Below, piece after piece: positions 25,129 to 36,866 of a stretch of 64,000 bases of DNA. The stretch is from positions 4,092,001-4,156,000 of the forward strand of contig JAKULF010000003.1 in the NCBI GenBank assembly GCA_022661535.1, in the 5' to 3' direction. The notes beneath the pieces are model-generated. The model was not told where the DNA came from, did not search any database, and saw only the letters and a program-made list of their open reading frames with translations. How positions within the stretch are numbered: the stretch's first letter is position 1; each line of letters begins with the position of its first letter. Both the position numbers and the translations under genes were made by a program. This stretch comes from Eutypa lata (Eukaryota; Ascomycota; Sordariomycetes; Xylariales; Diatrypaceae).

Positions 25129-26240
25129 TTATAGCTTCTGCATGGCGACGATATCCGAGGACTGAACGTAGTCCTCAAGTTCCTCGATCTCTTCCTGCAG
25201 CTCTGTAGTGCTGACCTTGTCGTCCTCGACGACCAGGTTGATCTGCAGCTTCTTGATACCAAAACCAACGGGAACCAGCTTGGAAGCACCCCAGACGAGA
25301 CCGTCCTTCTCAATACCTCGGACGGCCTTCTCAAGAGCGACCATATCTGTCTCATCATCTAGGCGAACGGTTAGCTACCGGGTTATCATGGCATGGAAAG
25401 GTAACTCATACCCCAGGGCTTCACATCCATAGTCACAACAGACTTGGCGATGGTCTTGGGCTTCGCGGACTTCTTCGCCTTGTAGGCAGCTAGACGCTCC
25501 TCGCGGACTCTGACGGCCTCAGCATCTTCCTCCTCGTCATCGCTACCGAACAGGTCGACATCATCGTCCTCCTCCTCGGCGGCCGGCGCCTTGGCTGGAT
25601 TCAGAGTGACCTCGGCAACCTCCGGTCCATAGACGGTGTACGGCTTAGAGGCATCACCGGGCAGGGTGGGGAACTCCTCATCGAAAGAGGCGATGTGCTT
25701 GTACCATCTCGCGGCATTGGGGTACTTGGAGGCGTCAGGAGTAGAGCTGAGGGCCTTGAAGGTGGCAACATCGGCCTGGGAAGGCGAGTAGCTGTGAAAC
25801 ATTCAGGTCAGTAGACGCTCAAATGATGTAGCTTGTAACTTGACGTGATAAAACATCGACGGGTGTAAATTTTATCAGAGATGCACTGAGTGCTATTGTA
25901 TATGTCCTCATTTGCAGGTCTTGAGTCTGCTCAGAAACACGGACCAATTATTCTCATCATGGAAAGGGGATCGGGTTGGGCTAGCAAGGCACGAAAAGGT
26001 AGGAGCGCAAGGTTGTCGCACTTGAGACATTGCGCTCCAAGCTGGTATCTACTAGTAAAGCAACACGTCCAGAAACTTACCCAACGACGTATGATCGAGT
26101 AGTCAACCAGCTGTTCAGGACTATAAGGCGATGCGTTAGTTATTGCTTCATGACAAGGCAAGGAAAAATGCGGTTGAAATAGGTTCGGATGTTAACTTAC
26201 CAGTCAGACCAGCGTCAGTCAGGAGATCGGTGAAACCCAT
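25129..26240 (-). CDS. EFB1: Translation elongation factor eEF1B beta (GEF)
   Basis: Four exons, 26240..26201, 26120..26081, 25791..25412 and 25358..25129; 229 aa. The first two exons are 40 nt each and give [13 protein letters not shown] and [14 protein letters not shown], a GST-C-like N-terminus continuing into [16 protein letters not shown]. The middle has the acidic [13 protein letters not shown] segment, a classic casein kinase 2 target region in this family. The C-terminal domain (MDVKPWDDETDM to the end DIVAMQKL) is the guanine-nucleotide exchange domain that reloads eEF1A with GTP during elongation. The short 5' exons with long introns (the second intron is 289 nt) are typical of highly expressed fungal translation genes. 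Divergent from HSP78 with 769 bp between ATGs. Confidence 0.95.
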
Positions 26241-27009
26241 TTTGGAGTCTGAAAGAAGAGGATGTGAGAAGAGAAACGTTGGGGGTATCTTGATGAAAAA
26301 AAAATAAGAATGATGAGCTTGTGAAGGGGAACAAGAACGGGAGGGGGAGAAGGAAGACCAGTCACCACGAAAGTTGAATTAGACAGAAAATGGACGGGAT
26401 GGTGGGGTTGATGGAAAAAAATATCAAAATTAAGCAGGTCGCCCCGACGTTGCTGGGCTGGGTCGGGGCTAGACTTGGGTAGAAACATTAGCCAGAGCCA
26501 CCGCTAAAAGTGGATTGGTAGGTTGTATGTACATACATACCAGTATCCAGGATAAGGGATGAACCAGTACAGGGTACCTAAGTAATCATTAGGTACGTAC
26601 GGGAACAGGGCATGGCATGGAGCCAACCAAATTACACATGTGCAATTAATCTGCTCGACACCGTCTGCAGACAGGTGTCAAAGATGGATAAAGTGTCGAT
26701 AAGACATGATAAGATTGGAGGTGACCTCATATCACAATAGTTACATACCTAAACTAGTGTAGCTGTTAGTGGGTGGCATGTCCTCGCCATCAGAAAGACC
26801 TGGAAAGCTCCAGAGCACATATGAAGCTATCGTCACGATATTTTTTATATATTTCATACTACCGACACTTGAGAGGAGTTTTCTCTTCCTTTAAACCTGA
26901 CAATTATGTCTTTTATTACCACAATACATCGAATCCCACCATCTTGAGACATAACTTCATAAATATTTATATTTTATTCTCGCTTGTTCTATCAGTAACT
27001 ATTGCGAAC
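26241..27009. promoter_or_regulatory. Divergent promoter EFB1 / HSP78
   Basis: 769 bp between the two starts. The EFB1 side is pyrimidine-rich in the sense of that gene (long CT tracts, about 26250-26360 reverse), a common feature of strong fungal promoters and leaders. I looked for alternating GAA/TTC heat-shock elements near HSP78 and saw no clean three-unit element. One AGGGG (stress-element-like) motif occurs near 26325. No separate gene. Confidence 0.45.
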
Positions 27010-29406
27010 ATGCTAGCCAAAAGACAGATACTTGCCTCCTCGAGGCGAGTCGCAAATGTCTCCGGCTCGTCTAAGGCACTTTCTCGACTAAGTATACAGC
27101 CTTCCTTACTATCGAGAGCTGCATTGCTCGCAACTGCCAACAACTTAAATCGTGTCTCTATACTCAACTCACCTTCTCGGAGCTATGCAAACGGTCGACC
27201 TCATCCTCCTGGCGGCACCCATCGCATGAATATGGGTGGCGAGCCCGAGAAGCCTGCTTTAGAAGAATTCGGCATCGATCTTACCGAGAGGGCGAGAGAC
27301 GGAAAGCTTGACCCAGTCATCGGACGAGACGGGGAAATCCAACGAACCATCCAAGTGCTATCGCGAAGAACCAAGAACAACCCCGTCTTAATCGGAAACG
27401 CGGGAACGGGAAAGACAGCGATTCTCGAAGGGTTAGCCCTGCGGATAGTAAGGGGAGATGTGCCAGAAAGCATAAAGAACAAGAGGGTCATTTCCCTTGA
27501 CTTGGGATCACTGATCGCGGGTGCTAAATTCCGGGGTGACTTCGAAGAACGGTTAAAGAAAGTATTGAACGAAGTCCAACAAGCCCATGGAGAGGTCATT
27601 TTGTTCATCGACGAGCTACACACCTTACTTGGACTTGGCAAAGCTGAAGGTTCTATCGATGCTTCCAATCTCCTCAAACCTGCCCTGTCTCGGGGCGAGC
27701 TCCAGTGTTGCGGAGCTACCACTCTCGCCGAGTACAGATTAATCGAGAAGGATGTGGCACTGGCACGGCGTTTCCAACCGATCCTCGTAAACGAACCCAC
27801 CGTCGAAGACACTATTAGTATTTTACGAGGTATCAAGGACAAATACGAAGTTCACCATGGTGTGAGAATTACAGACGGGGCATTAGTAGCGGCAGCGACC
27901 TTGTCGAATCGTTACGTAACCGACCGCTTCCTCCCCGATAAAGCCATCGATCTTATGGACGAAGCCGCAAGTTCGTTGCGGTTACAACAAGAGAGCAAAC
28001 CCGAAGATATAATGCGATTGGACCAGAAGATAATGACCATTCAAATTGAATTGGAGAGTCTCAGGAAGGAGAAAGACGTAGCGAGTCGAGAACGCCGAGA
28101 GAAGCTCGAGGCAGACCTAAAGAAGCTCCAGGAAGAAGCTGGAACCTTGAGCGAAAGATGGGAGAAGGAGAGAGGTGAAATCGAATCTTTGAAGAAAGTT
28201 CAAGAGAACCTCGACAAGGCGCGCATCGAATTAGACCAGGCTCAAAGGCAAGGAAACTTCGCTCGCGCCTCGGAGTTGCGCTTCGGTGTTATTCCAAATC
28301 TAGAGCAGAAGTTACCCCAAGATGGAGAGCAACAAGTTGACTCCGAGGGCCCCGACACCTTGATTCACGATTCCGTAACAGCCGATGACATCGCCAACGT
28401 TGTGTCGAGGATAACGGGGATACCAGTGGCCAAGCTCACTTCTGGTCATATAGAGAAGTTGATTCATATGGAGGATACCTTACGTGAGTCGGTACGTGGT
28501 CAGGATGAGGCTCTTAAGGCTGTTGCAGATGCTGTTCGTATGCAACGAGCTGGCTTGAGTGGAGACAACCGTCCTCTGGCCTCGTTCTTCTTCCTCGGTC
28601 CGACCGGTGTTGGTAAGACAGAGTTGTGCAAGAAGCTTGCTAGTTTCTTGTTCTCGACCGAATCTGCGGTTGTCAGGTTCGATATGAGCGAGTTCCAGGA
28701 GAAGCACACAATATCGAGGCTTATCGGCGCCCCATCCGGTTACGTCGGCTATGACGATGCTGGTCAATTGACCGAAGCTGTAAGGAGGAAGCCATACGCA
28801 GTACTCCTGTTCGATGAGTTTGAGAAAGCTCATCGTGATATCTCGGCTCTCCTGTTACAAGTACTCGACGAAGGATACTTGACCGATGCGCAAGGTCACA
28901 AGGTAGATTTTAGGAACACGATCATTGTTCTTACCTCGAACCTTGGTGCTCAAATCCTCGTGGGCGCTGACCCAACTCACCCGTACACCGAAACGCCAGA
29001 TGGTGAAATCAGCCCGGACGTTCGAAAGGCGGTGCTCGACGTTGTCGCTACAAGTTACCCTCCTGAGTTCCTGAACCGGATTGACTCGTTCATCGTGTTT
29101 AAACGACTCTCGATGGATGCCCTAAGGGACATTGTCGATATCCGCCTCCGGGAGTTACAAGAACGGCTGGACGATCGTCGCATTACTCTTAACGTCGATG
29201 ATAAAGTGCGACAGTGGCTAGCAGAGCGTGGCTACGACCCCAAGTTTGGCGCGAGGCCTCTAAACCGTCTCATCACGACGGAGATCAGCAATGGTCTTGC
29301 CGACAAGATCATTAGAGGAGAATTGAGGAAGGGTGACAAGGCGGGAGTTCGTATCAAGGCGGACAACAGCGGCTTGGAGATTTCCCGGGAAGAAACTAAG
29401 GAGTAA
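27010..29406 (+). CDS. HSP78: Mitochondrial Hsp78 disaggregase (ClpB family)
   Basis: Single exon, 798 aa. I chose the ATG at 27010 because it starts a typical matrix-targeting presequence ([20 protein letters not shown], Arg/Ser-rich, no acids); the frame is open a further 79 codons upstream but that part is AT-rich and unlike coding sequence. As in other Hsp78 proteins the ClpB N-domain is absent. NBD1: Walker A GNAGTGKT (near residue 130), Walker [12 protein letters not shown] coiled-coil middle domain follows (about 335-450). NBD2: Walker [10 protein letters not shown] (near 530), Walker [13 protein letters not shown], arginine-finger region PPEFLNRID. The protein refolds or threads aggregated matrix proteins with the mitochondrial Hsp70 system. 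Confidence 0.96.
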   Translation: MLAKRQILASSRRVANVSGSSKALSRLSIQPSLLSRAALLATANNLNRVSILNSPSRSYANGRPHPPGGTHRMNMGGEPEKPALEEFGIDLTERARDGKLDPVIGRDGEIQRTIQVLSRRTKNNPVLIGNAGTGKTAILEGLALRIVRGDVPESIKNKRVISLDLGSLIAGAKFRGDFEERLKKVLNEVQQAHGEVILFIDELHTLLGLGKAEGSIDASNLLKPALSRGELQCCGATTLAEYRLIEKDVALARRFQPILVNEPTVEDTISILRGIKDKYEVHHGVRITDGALVAAATLSNRYVTDRFLPDKAIDLMDEAASSLRLQQESKPEDIMRLDQKIMTIQIELESLRKEKDVASRERREKLEADLKKLQEEAGTLSERWEKERGEIESLKKVQENLDKARIELDQAQRQGNFARASELRFGVIPNLEQKLPQDGEQQVDSEGPDTLIHDSVTADDIANVVSRITGIPVAKLTSGHIEKLIHMEDTLRESVRGQDEALKAVADAVRMQRAGLSGDNRPLASFFFLGPTGVGKTELCKKLASFLFSTESAVVRFDMSEFQEKHTISRLIGAPSGYVGYDDAGQLTEAVRRKPYAVLLFDEFEKAHRDISALLLQVLDEGYLTDAQGHKVDFRNTIIVLTSNLGAQILVGADPTHPYTETPDGEISPDVRKAVLDVVATSYPPEFLNRIDSFIVFKRLSMDALRDIVDIRLRELQERLDDRRITLNVDDKVRQWLAERGYDPKFGARPLNRLITTEISNGLADKIIRGELRKGDKAGVRIKADNSGLEISREETKE

Positions 29407-30355
29407 GTTATCATGATGGGTGAGAGGCGTTACTGTACAATGGTCAAAAATGGATTGGCAAGTCATGATTGGCGCGTGTGGGAAAATTGATACCACTCTT
29501 CTGCATATAACTGTAAAATAGGCGATCGCATGGGCTCTCAACTTAGCATTCTGATTTTGGGTTATGAATGGAATTTGATGATGAACTTCCCTTTACATGT
29601 GAGAATGCTGCATTATGTCACAGCATTTATGATGGATCGCGCCGGGATAAGTAAGTTCTGCAAGAAATAATATCACTTTTAAAAAGCCCACCAATGAGCG
29701 AGTGAGAAATCCGATCACCGCTATGCCTTGTCCGCTCATTGAGCTATACCTCTGTCTTCTGACCATTATAATTTTTATATATTGGATGTTATATGCCTTT
29801 TTTTCTTTCATAAGGACGTGAGATGCCGCCACATGTTCATTAAACCAGGGCTGTCATCGGTTAATTTAAGCAAATCAACCAAAGTGTCCTTATTAATACT
29901 ATTCCTATCGTCTCTGCTGACATGTCGCACAGGTGGCAGATCACTTTTGGGTAGCCGTTGCTGATACCCAATGAGGATGCCACGGCTGGCGCGCCACATC
30001 GCTGAATTCAAGGCAGCGAGGCCCAATATGGGGCCCATCCTAGAAGTATAGCTGACACGTCAAAGCCCTCTCTTTGTGTTCCAGACAATGTCCGGTTGCA
30101 TGATCTCTGAGCAGGATCCTTTTTTTCAAAACAATGAATGGTCGACGATGAGCGGGAACAATGCAGTCCCACATATGCAGGTATAACGGATAGAAGTGCT
30201 TGATGCAATCCAATGCAATGACTCCCGAGGTGGTCGAGTTCCCTCCTATTGTCTACAATTGATTTAATCAAGTCGAAGTCGTGAACGTTCAAAACATGCT
30301 CTCTTCCACGAGTAAGTCTCAAGGTACGAGTTCAGGCGTATCGTCAAGTTAAAGG
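29407..30355. other. Intergenic region between HSP78 and next + gene
   Basis: 949 nt without a recognisable gene. It should hold the HSP78 3' UTR and the promoter of the downstream gene. Short - strand open frames (29260-29541, 29808-30038) are antisense or AT-rich and unsupported. Confidence 0.5.
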
Positions 30356-33187
30356 ATGGCTCGACACCCCGAAAGAACGAAGTCTAGGTCAAGCATCTTC
30401 CCCGTGAAGTTCAAGGGCTTCGTCAAGGATGTCCGAAGCTTCACCAGAGACTTCAAACTCGAAAGAAAGAGCGAAGACCTGGGATCCACCGAAAAGCCAG
30501 CCAACGTCATAGTTGAGATACCGTCGTCTCCGACCGAATGTTCCGCTCCGCTGTATACGGCAAACCTAAACGTTCAGGTCTCGCTACAATTCGACGAGCC
30601 CCTCGACTTCTCCTATACTCGCCACTATGAAGGCTCCCCGTCGCTTGTGGTCACCGAAAAGCTATGCCAGGGCCTACTCCATCGGGTTGACCACTGCTCT
30701 CAGGAGCTGATCACGCGCAAAGATGCCAACGCCCTACAGCGTACAAGGAATAATGGGCTCGGAAAAGCAGTGCGGTTCGAGCTCCACATACAGATTAACC
30801 GAGGGTCGGAAGTATGGGCGGTCAGGACCTTTACGTCGTATCAAAAGCAACCGATGACGGCCGAAGCTGCCCGTGAGATCGCCCTCGAGACGCATTACAT
30901 AATCGGTCTATTCCTCCTCCAGCATGACGATGGGTTCGTGCTGAAGGATGGCGCCATACGAGATGACCCGTCTCAGAGTCCGGAAACGCACCCCTTCCGG
31001 GCCGGACGAGTGCAGCCAATATCGTGTGTGCCGAGGTCCTACTTCCTCCAGGGCTCGCAGCGCTTCGAGTCGATACCAGGTTACACCATCCACTTGAAAA
31101 TGATAAACCGAAACCACCGTCGCAAGCCGTCGGAGTGGCAGAACACGGTGGAAGTGAACAGCCAACAAACGACACCCCTGAACTTAGCCATAGCAGAGAG
31201 CTTGTTCTTCGAAGCTGCACAAGCCATGGAGACTATCCTGCGTTTCGAAAGAGATTCCTTCGAGAACCGCCACCGATCCTGCGCCTCACCGGATGGGTGT
31301 TCGTACTGGCGACAGCACGAAGGCGACGGGTTCGAACTGGAGCTCTCGATCAAGAACAACCTCGGTCCCCAATTTGAACACCTGCAGCGAACCGTGTCCA
31401 GCAGCATCGCGCTTCTCTCCCACCTCCAGACGGGCGACTGCGACAAGTTTGCCAACGTCCTGGAGCAAGCCTTCACGGGCGTACGCGATAGCGCGGACGA
31501 GAAGATGAATAGCATGCATGACCTCGAATTCCGGATCATAGAATTGCGTGGGCGTGGCTGGGCTTTGGAGGAGCCCCTCCTCTTCACCATAGACCCGTCG
31601 AGCACGCAATCGCGGAGAGATACCGAGGCCGTCCTTGATAGAGTGCAGGCTGGCATCGCAGACATCCTACGACGGAATGCCATGGCGGTGCGTATGACTG
31701 CCTACAAGCGAGGCCACCTCATACTGGACAAGACGCTAGTTGCGCGCGAACCCCTGGATCAGCCGGAGGGGAGAAGAAGATTACACAAAACCTCCAAAGA
31801 ACATGTACTAGATCGCCTGAAAGCACGGATTGAAAAAGACATTGGACTAATCTGTAAAGATACATGCTCTCTCAGTAGTTCCGAAGACGACGACGTTCAG
31901 ATCCCTGATGGTACAGGGCCTAGATGTTTGCCGGCGTATGAGGATGAGAGCGCGACCACTGAAGTTCGTACAACCGTATCGCCATCTAGAGCCAGTGTGG
32001 AATCAACGGTGGATCCGAATAGTATCAGGACGTTAACGCCAGCTCACCCAGCCAGAAGCGACCGGACTGAAGAGCTCTACCCGCCACCTCCAAGCACCCC
32101 GCCTCCCCCAATTCCACAACTGCCATCAGCCCATCGTAAGGAAATTGGCGCCAGTGTATCTCCATTAGAATCGCCAGTTAGGGAATCACAAGGAGCTGAT
32201 AAAAATAGCTCAAAAGAGGACATGGAGGATGAGTACCCGCGAGAAGGTTCTTCAAAATTCTCAATCAGCCCTACTCTCGGTGGTTATCTATCCAAGGGAA
32301 GAACCGCCTTTCCACGGCTCGAAACGGGAACAAACGCAACATCGACGGCCCCGACTACCCCTAGCCTTATTTCCGGCGAAGTACCTACACCGCGCAGTAG
32401 TCACGAAGTCCCCCATCATGGTCAGGAGAGAGTGTTGGGTATCGAAACAGGATCGTGCGGGGGCTCCATCGCCAACAGTGACCCATATGACGACAGGGGA
32501 GACGACAAAAGTAAGGGGTTTAGGTCGAATTTCTTTTCAGGGAAGACGGCGCTGCCATCCCTCAAGCGATGGGTAACGAAACCGAATAAGACCCCTTCGC
32601 CTCTCCACCAGGGCTATTCAGCATCGGACGGAACGACAGCGGCGCAACCGGAAGGTACAAGGGCGTCCGAGAAGCCTTCGCAGGAAACAAATCCCGAGAA
32701 TAGGAGTGATATAACAGAGAAGACATCGCCGACCCCTGAAGCCAGTGTCGTTTCAGAGCTATATACTGTTATCGGCGAAAACTCTGCCATCAAACAACCG
32801 AGCGAGGCTCCAGATTCGGAGCCGAAACCAGGGACGACAGAACCGGTTGACTCGCTCAGCGAGTACGAGGCGGCCCTCCGGTCTCTAGAGACGGGCATAT
32901 TCTCGCAGTCAAGGCTAGACTTCGATTTCTCCTCCCCCGCTAGCACGTCGCCCAACAGCCCTATAGACGACCTTTCCGAATCCGAGTCGCTCACGTCGCC
33001 AACAAGGAGACTGTCGTCTCAATCCCACCGCAACTCGTTTGGCAGCGCGGGCTTTCTCGGCTTCCATGAGGAGAAGATAGTTCAGGTCAGCTTGCGCCGG
33101 GCATTGATGGGCTCTCCCTCGCGGAAATCCAAAGGTTCTAATGGCGGCAGCGAGAAGGATACGCAGAGACCACGTACAGGGAAATAA
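30356..33187 (+). CDS. Fungal protein of unknown function, 943 aa
   Basis: Single long exon. The first ATG of the frame is taken; the frame is uninterrupted and its codon use matches neighbouring genes, so the gene is well supported. I do not recognise a named domain. Residues about 60-470 look globular, with alternating hydrophobic/charged sequence: NLNVQVSLQFDEPLDFSYTR, VRFELHIQINRGSEVWAVR, LHLKMINRNHRR-like strands. About residues 500-943 are a disordered Ser/Pro/Thr/Glu-rich tail with a proline run (PPPPSTPPPPIPQLP), then basic-aromatic patches (FRSNFFSGKTALPSLKRWV) and a conserved-looking end (SAGFLGFHEEKIVQVSLRRA). No signal peptide or membrane segment. It may be an intracellular scaffold, but that is only a guess from composition. 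Confidence 0.8.
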   Translation: MARHPERTKSRSSIFPVKFKGFVKDVRSFTRDFKLERKSEDLGSTEKPANVIVEIPSSPTECSAPLYTANLNVQVSLQFDEPLDFSYTRHYEGSPSLVVTEKLCQGLLHRVDHCSQELITRKDANALQRTRNNGLGKAVRFELHIQINRGSEVWAVRTFTSYQKQPMTAEAAREIALETHYIIGLFLLQHDDGFVLKDGAIRDDPSQSPETHPFRAGRVQPISCVPRSYFLQGSQRFESIPGYTIHLKMINRNHRRKPSEWQNTVEVNSQQTTPLNLAIAESLFFEAAQAMETILRFERDSFENRHRSCASPDGCSYWRQHEGDGFELELSIKNNLGPQFEHLQRTVSSSIALLSHLQTGDCDKFANVLEQAFTGVRDSADEKMNSMHDLEFRIIELRGRGWALEEPLLFTIDPSSTQSRRDTEAVLDRVQAGIADILRRNAMAVRMTAYKRGHLILDKTLVAREPLDQPEGRRRLHKTSKEHVLDRLKARIEKDIGLICKDTCSLSSSEDDDVQIPDGTGPRCLPAYEDESATTEVRTTVSPSRASVESTVDPNSIRTLTPAHPARSDRTEELYPPPPSTPPPPIPQLPSAHRKEIGASVSPLESPVRESQGADKNSSKEDMEDEYPREGSSKFSISPTLGGYLSKGRTAFPRLETGTNATSTAPTTPSLISGEVPTPRSSHEVPHHGQERVLGIETGSCGGSIANSDPYDDRGDDKSKGFRSNFFSGKTALPSLKRWVTKPNKTPSPLHQGYSASDGTTAAQPEGTRASEKPSQETNPENRSDITEKTSPTPEASVVSELYTVIGENSAIKQPSEAPDSEPKPGTTEPVDSLSEYEAALRSLETGIFSQSRLDFDFSSPASTSPNSPIDDLSESESLTSPTRRLSSQSHRNSFGSAGFLGFHEEKIVQVSLRRALMGSPSRKSKGSNGGSEKDTQRPRTGK

Positions 33188-33999
33188 AAGGAGTAGGGGG
33201 TTAATTAGCACATTCATTTGCGGCGCCGCTGTTTATGGAGCAGCAAAATTGATTGCTGTGCATGTATGTATGTATCTGCTGCAAGTTCAGCAACGGGCTA
33301 CGGAATGGAAGGGAGAAGTTGGTTAGATCCGACCGTGTTGAGGGATCAATTCATTTGTTCAGATACCCAGCCGCCGAGCTAGTTTCTTCAACACAATATC
33401 AGATCAAAATTACGTATCATCACCAACTTAGTCTAAGTGAATCATTAGTATCTTACCTGGAAGAGGTCATATAATAAACATTTGACATCAACTCATCGTT
33501 AGGTGCCGCGTCATAAAGAAGCTTCATAATTTCTAGATGCGGCATCTTTAAGAGAATAAGATATGTAACGCTGTGTGGGTGATAATTTATTATATAATAA
33601 CATCGTAAAATGTGACATGTCCTGAAACCTGCGGTCGGCTTAAGCGAAGGATACAAGATAGCCGAGGAATCACACTCAAGTTAGTGATACAATCAAACAA
33701 GAGACAAAGTCGATGTTGAGTTTTCACTCACATCCATCCATCATTAGGATAAGCGAATGACGTCCAGGAGACATCATGGGTCCTGAAGCATCACCCGCTG
33801 GATAGTCACTATATGCTCATAAGATGAACAAGTTGATGTTCGATGAATCAATCCCCATCTCAGTCAGTGCCGCCCAGGCATATAAATACCATATTCGCCC
33901 AAGATGGCTCTCAGGTTCTGGACCCCGTGTCCATCGCTCAAAGAGTCGTCGGGTGCTAAATCTGGATAACATACAACAAAGTGCAACATCTCCAACACC
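33188..33999. other. Intergenic region
   Basis: 812 nt, AT-rich, with no gene recognised. It holds a TGTA run near 33261-33272. The region before 34000 is likely the promoter and leader of the small Lys-rich gene. Confidence 0.5.
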
Positions 34000-34467
34000 A
34001 TGAGCAGCAAGGTGTCTAGTAGCGGTGGTGGTAGACGAGGCGGTGGCGGCCACTCGGACAAGGGCGGTAGCAAGAGCGGCAGCAAGAGCGGCGGCGGCAG
34101 CAGCAGCGGTAATAAGAAGGGGGATAAGAAGAAGGACAAGGAGAAAAAGAAAAAGGACGAACCCCGAGATCCCTTCGCCCCCTACACCGAAGAAGAAGAG
34201 GAGGAACGAAGGCGCAACAGCATCTCGGCCATGTATTTCGACGGAGGCCTATCTGTGAATACGCAGGGGATGATATACGACCAGCAGGGCGTCATTCTCG
34301 GGCGCCAGGTCAATGGTAACCTCGTCATCAACACCTTCGGCGAGTGTATCGGCCGCTACGACAGCCGGACGAGGAGCATCTACGACATCACCGAGGAGGA
34401 CGTGTATCCCACGAACGATGACGAGGCGAACGCGCTCAACGAAGATGGTACGCCTAAATGGGTCTAA
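34000..34467 (+). CDS. Small Gly/Lys-rich protein of unknown function
   Basis: Single exon, 155 aa. The N-terminal third is Gly/Ser then Lys-rich (SGSKSGGGSSSGNKKGDKKK), followed by an acidic EEEEEERRR segment. The C-terminal half looks like a small beta-rich domain with a recurrent pattern: GGLSVNTQGMIYDQQGVILG, QVNGNLVINTFGECIGRY, DSRTRSIYDITEEDVY. The basic tail could bind nucleic acid or act as a nuclear signal; that is inferred from composition. I recognise no named family. The codon use and the absence of stops over the beta-rich half support it as a real gene. Confidence 0.65.
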   Translation: MSSKVSSSGGGRRGGGGHSDKGGSKSGSKSGGGSSSGNKKGDKKKDKEKKKKDEPRDPFAPYTEEEEEERRRNSISAMYFDGGLSVNTQGMIYDQQGVILGRQVNGNLVINTFGECIGRYDSRTRSIYDITEEDVYPTNDDEANALNEDGTPKWV

Positions 34468-35605
34468 AGGGAGTGGCTTTTGCAGGCTTTGCTTGTGGTG
34501 GATATCATCGGTACGTGGGTGTGTATATTTTGTCGATGGCGGCCAATAAGTCTGATATGAAATTACAGAAAGGTTATGCATGTTGATGATGGGCTGGAAA
34601 AAGGCATTTCGAAGATGGCAGTTTTTATTCATTCGAAGCATGCCATGGCGTGCAATATGGCTGTGCTGTTTAAACCCCTGTTCATACACCTACTTTTATT
34701 GATACCCCTTTGCTCTTTATTCACGACTGGGTTGTTGGGACTGGTGTATTAAGCCTAGAAGCGGCGTTGTAATCAAGCATTATGAAGAGGGCCTCAGGGG
34801 AACCTTGGGTTTGGAAGGGCTGCTCGAAACGTATATTGTGTTTGGCGTGAAAGGACATTCTTCTGATATTGGCCTGTCTTATTATGTACCTAAGCACGCA
34901 ACAATAGCGCAACAAGACATTATACGTTAGTTTCTTGTGGCATAATACTTTCCTTTCGCCGATGTGATAAGTATCCTATTGAAGCACAACTCGAACAGAG
35001 ACTTGTAGTCGTTTGCCAATAGTTGGTCAGTGACTGTCAGTCTACTTAGTTATGGTGAGCTGTGTGTGGCTTGTTAACATCGTGGCTGAAGGCTGATGAA
35101 TTGGAGTATGTACTGTATTTCGTATTCGCACTTTGTATTTGCACTACTATATCTCACTCCCATTATCCATTATCAATCAAGTGCGGGACATCTTCATCAT
35201 CGGCTGATCACGGTTACTTACGTAGCTATAGTAGCATTCCAGGATATCCGAGCTAGGTATGTGACTGATTATACGTAGATACGTAGAACAAGATGGTTGC
35301 TTCTAAAAAGTATGGAGTATACTAGACCTACCCAGCTACCTACCTAGGTACGCTAGAATATAATAAAGTTCCGCCGCAGTACTTACCTAAGTATCTAGAC
35401 ATGGATCTCTTGGTTACCAATCCCCAGTTTGCTTCCCAGAGAAACCGCAGTCTCAAAATTGTTTTTCACATTTAAGAGGTTTGCATGTAGCTAGAGAATT
35501 CGTGCTTTCGTTCCAATTCTTCCGCCATTCTCCAGCCCATTTCCCTATACCCAGGGTTTCCAGCCGTCACTAGGTGAAAACGGTACAGCTCAAAAATCAC
35601 ACACA
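34468..35605. other. Intergenic region upstream of BNA1
   Basis: 1.1 kb with no gene recognised. GGTA/TACC runs lie at about 35327-35351. The open frames at 35062-35278 are short and unsupported. Confidence 0.5.
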
Positions 35606-36377
35606 ATGTTATCCCCTCCTGTGAATTTACCCAAGTGGTGAGTCAATCAACCGACAACTGCTCCAAGCTTTACACCCGATCTTGACGTTTGCGATTTCAG
35701 GCTTGAAGAGAATTCTCATTTACTGAAACCACCTGTCAACAACTATTGTGTATACAACGAAGATTTCACCGTCATGGTGAGTGAGTTTCGCGACTCCCAC
35801 TAGCTACTACCTTGGTTCATAACCTTAGACTTATCATCATCTGCCTTGCTATCTATCAATCCATTCATCCATCCATCCATCCAACCAACCACCTCGCAGT
35901 ATTACTAATAGCCTAATCTCGCTAAACTCACTTGCTCGTTAGATCGTGGGCGGTCCCAACGCGCGGACCGACTACCACATCAACCAGACGGCGGAGTGGT
36001 TCTACCAGTACAAGGGCGCGATGACGCTGAAGGTGGTAGACGACGGCCAGTTCCGGGACATCATCATCCGCGAGGGCGACATGTTCCTGCTGCCGGGCAA
36101 CACGCCCCACAACCCGGTGCGGTTCGCCGACACGGTGGGCATCGTGCTCGAGCAGCGCCGGCCCGCCGGCTCCCTCGACCGCATGCGCTGGTACTGTCAG
36201 GCGTGCGGGGAGGTCGTGCACGAAGCCGCCTTCCACTGCACCGACCTCGGTACCCAGATCAAGGCCGCCATCGAGCAGTTCATGGCCAGCGAGGAAACCA
36301 GGCGATGCAAGAAGTGCGGCGAGCTCGCGAATTCCGTGCCGGAGCCCGGGTCCATCAAGGACCCAAATGTCGTGTGA
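35606..36377 (+). CDS. BNA1: 3-hydroxyanthranilate 3,4-dioxygenase
   Basis: Three exons, 35606..35637, 35701..35776 and 35943..36377; 180 aa, normal for the fungal enzyme. Spliced start: [20 protein letters not shown] then [20 protein letters not shown]. Cupin iron ligands are visible as H and E in [16 protein letters not shown] and H in [18 protein letters not shown]. The C-terminal rubredoxin-like metal site is [12 protein letters not shown] and RRCKKCGEL, four cysteines in two CxxC pairs. It opens the ring of 3-hydroxyanthranilate, the step that leads to quinolinate and NAD in the kynurenine pathway; cytosolic. Intron 1 is 63 nt and intron 2 is 166 nt. The last exon is much more GC-rich than the flanking DNA. 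Confidence 0.96.
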
Positions 36378-36866
36378 GAATGAAGTCTAGATAAAGACTG
36401 TGTGCAATGTATGATGAAGAGTCTTCTTCACAACAAGACCTCATGGTCAAATCTTGAACAGTAAAAGTTTTACTCAGTACAACAACTCTGGGGTATAAGT
36501 CAACCCTTATATCAGTGATAGTACTTGACTTTCATATCTTCAATTCATGGCCGTCTATTCCAACGCCCGCTTCAATGACGTGTAATTGTGAAATGGCGAT
36601 ATCATGAACTTTCACATGAAAGCTTAGAGATGGCCACGAGATCTCCTCAATGCTCGACGCTACGAACCCTCTAAAGATAGAAAACACCAAAGCTCAACAG
36701 GTAGCAAGCCATTATTAGTGGTCTCGGTAAGATGCCGTGCCAAGCAACTACCCGCTTCAGCTGGGGAAATAGACACAGCACCTCATTCCACGAGGCAGAT
36801 TTGGAACTCCCTTCGTAATACTACTAGTTTGGGCGTTCTAACTCCCTACTTGTATTAGTAGCTAAG
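36378..36866. other. Intergenic region
   Basis: 489 nt after BNA1; no gene recognised. It should hold the BNA1 3' UTR. Confidence 0.5.

Noticed and set aside
26773..27009. N-terminal extension of HSP78 by 79 codons
   Set aside because: The upstream part is AT-rich and encodes no targeting features, whereas the ATG at 27010 opens a typical mitochondrial presequence.
26260..27009. Heat-shock elements in the HSP78 promoter
   Set aside because: I found isolated GAA and TTC triplets but no alternating three-unit element with correct 5-bp phasing.
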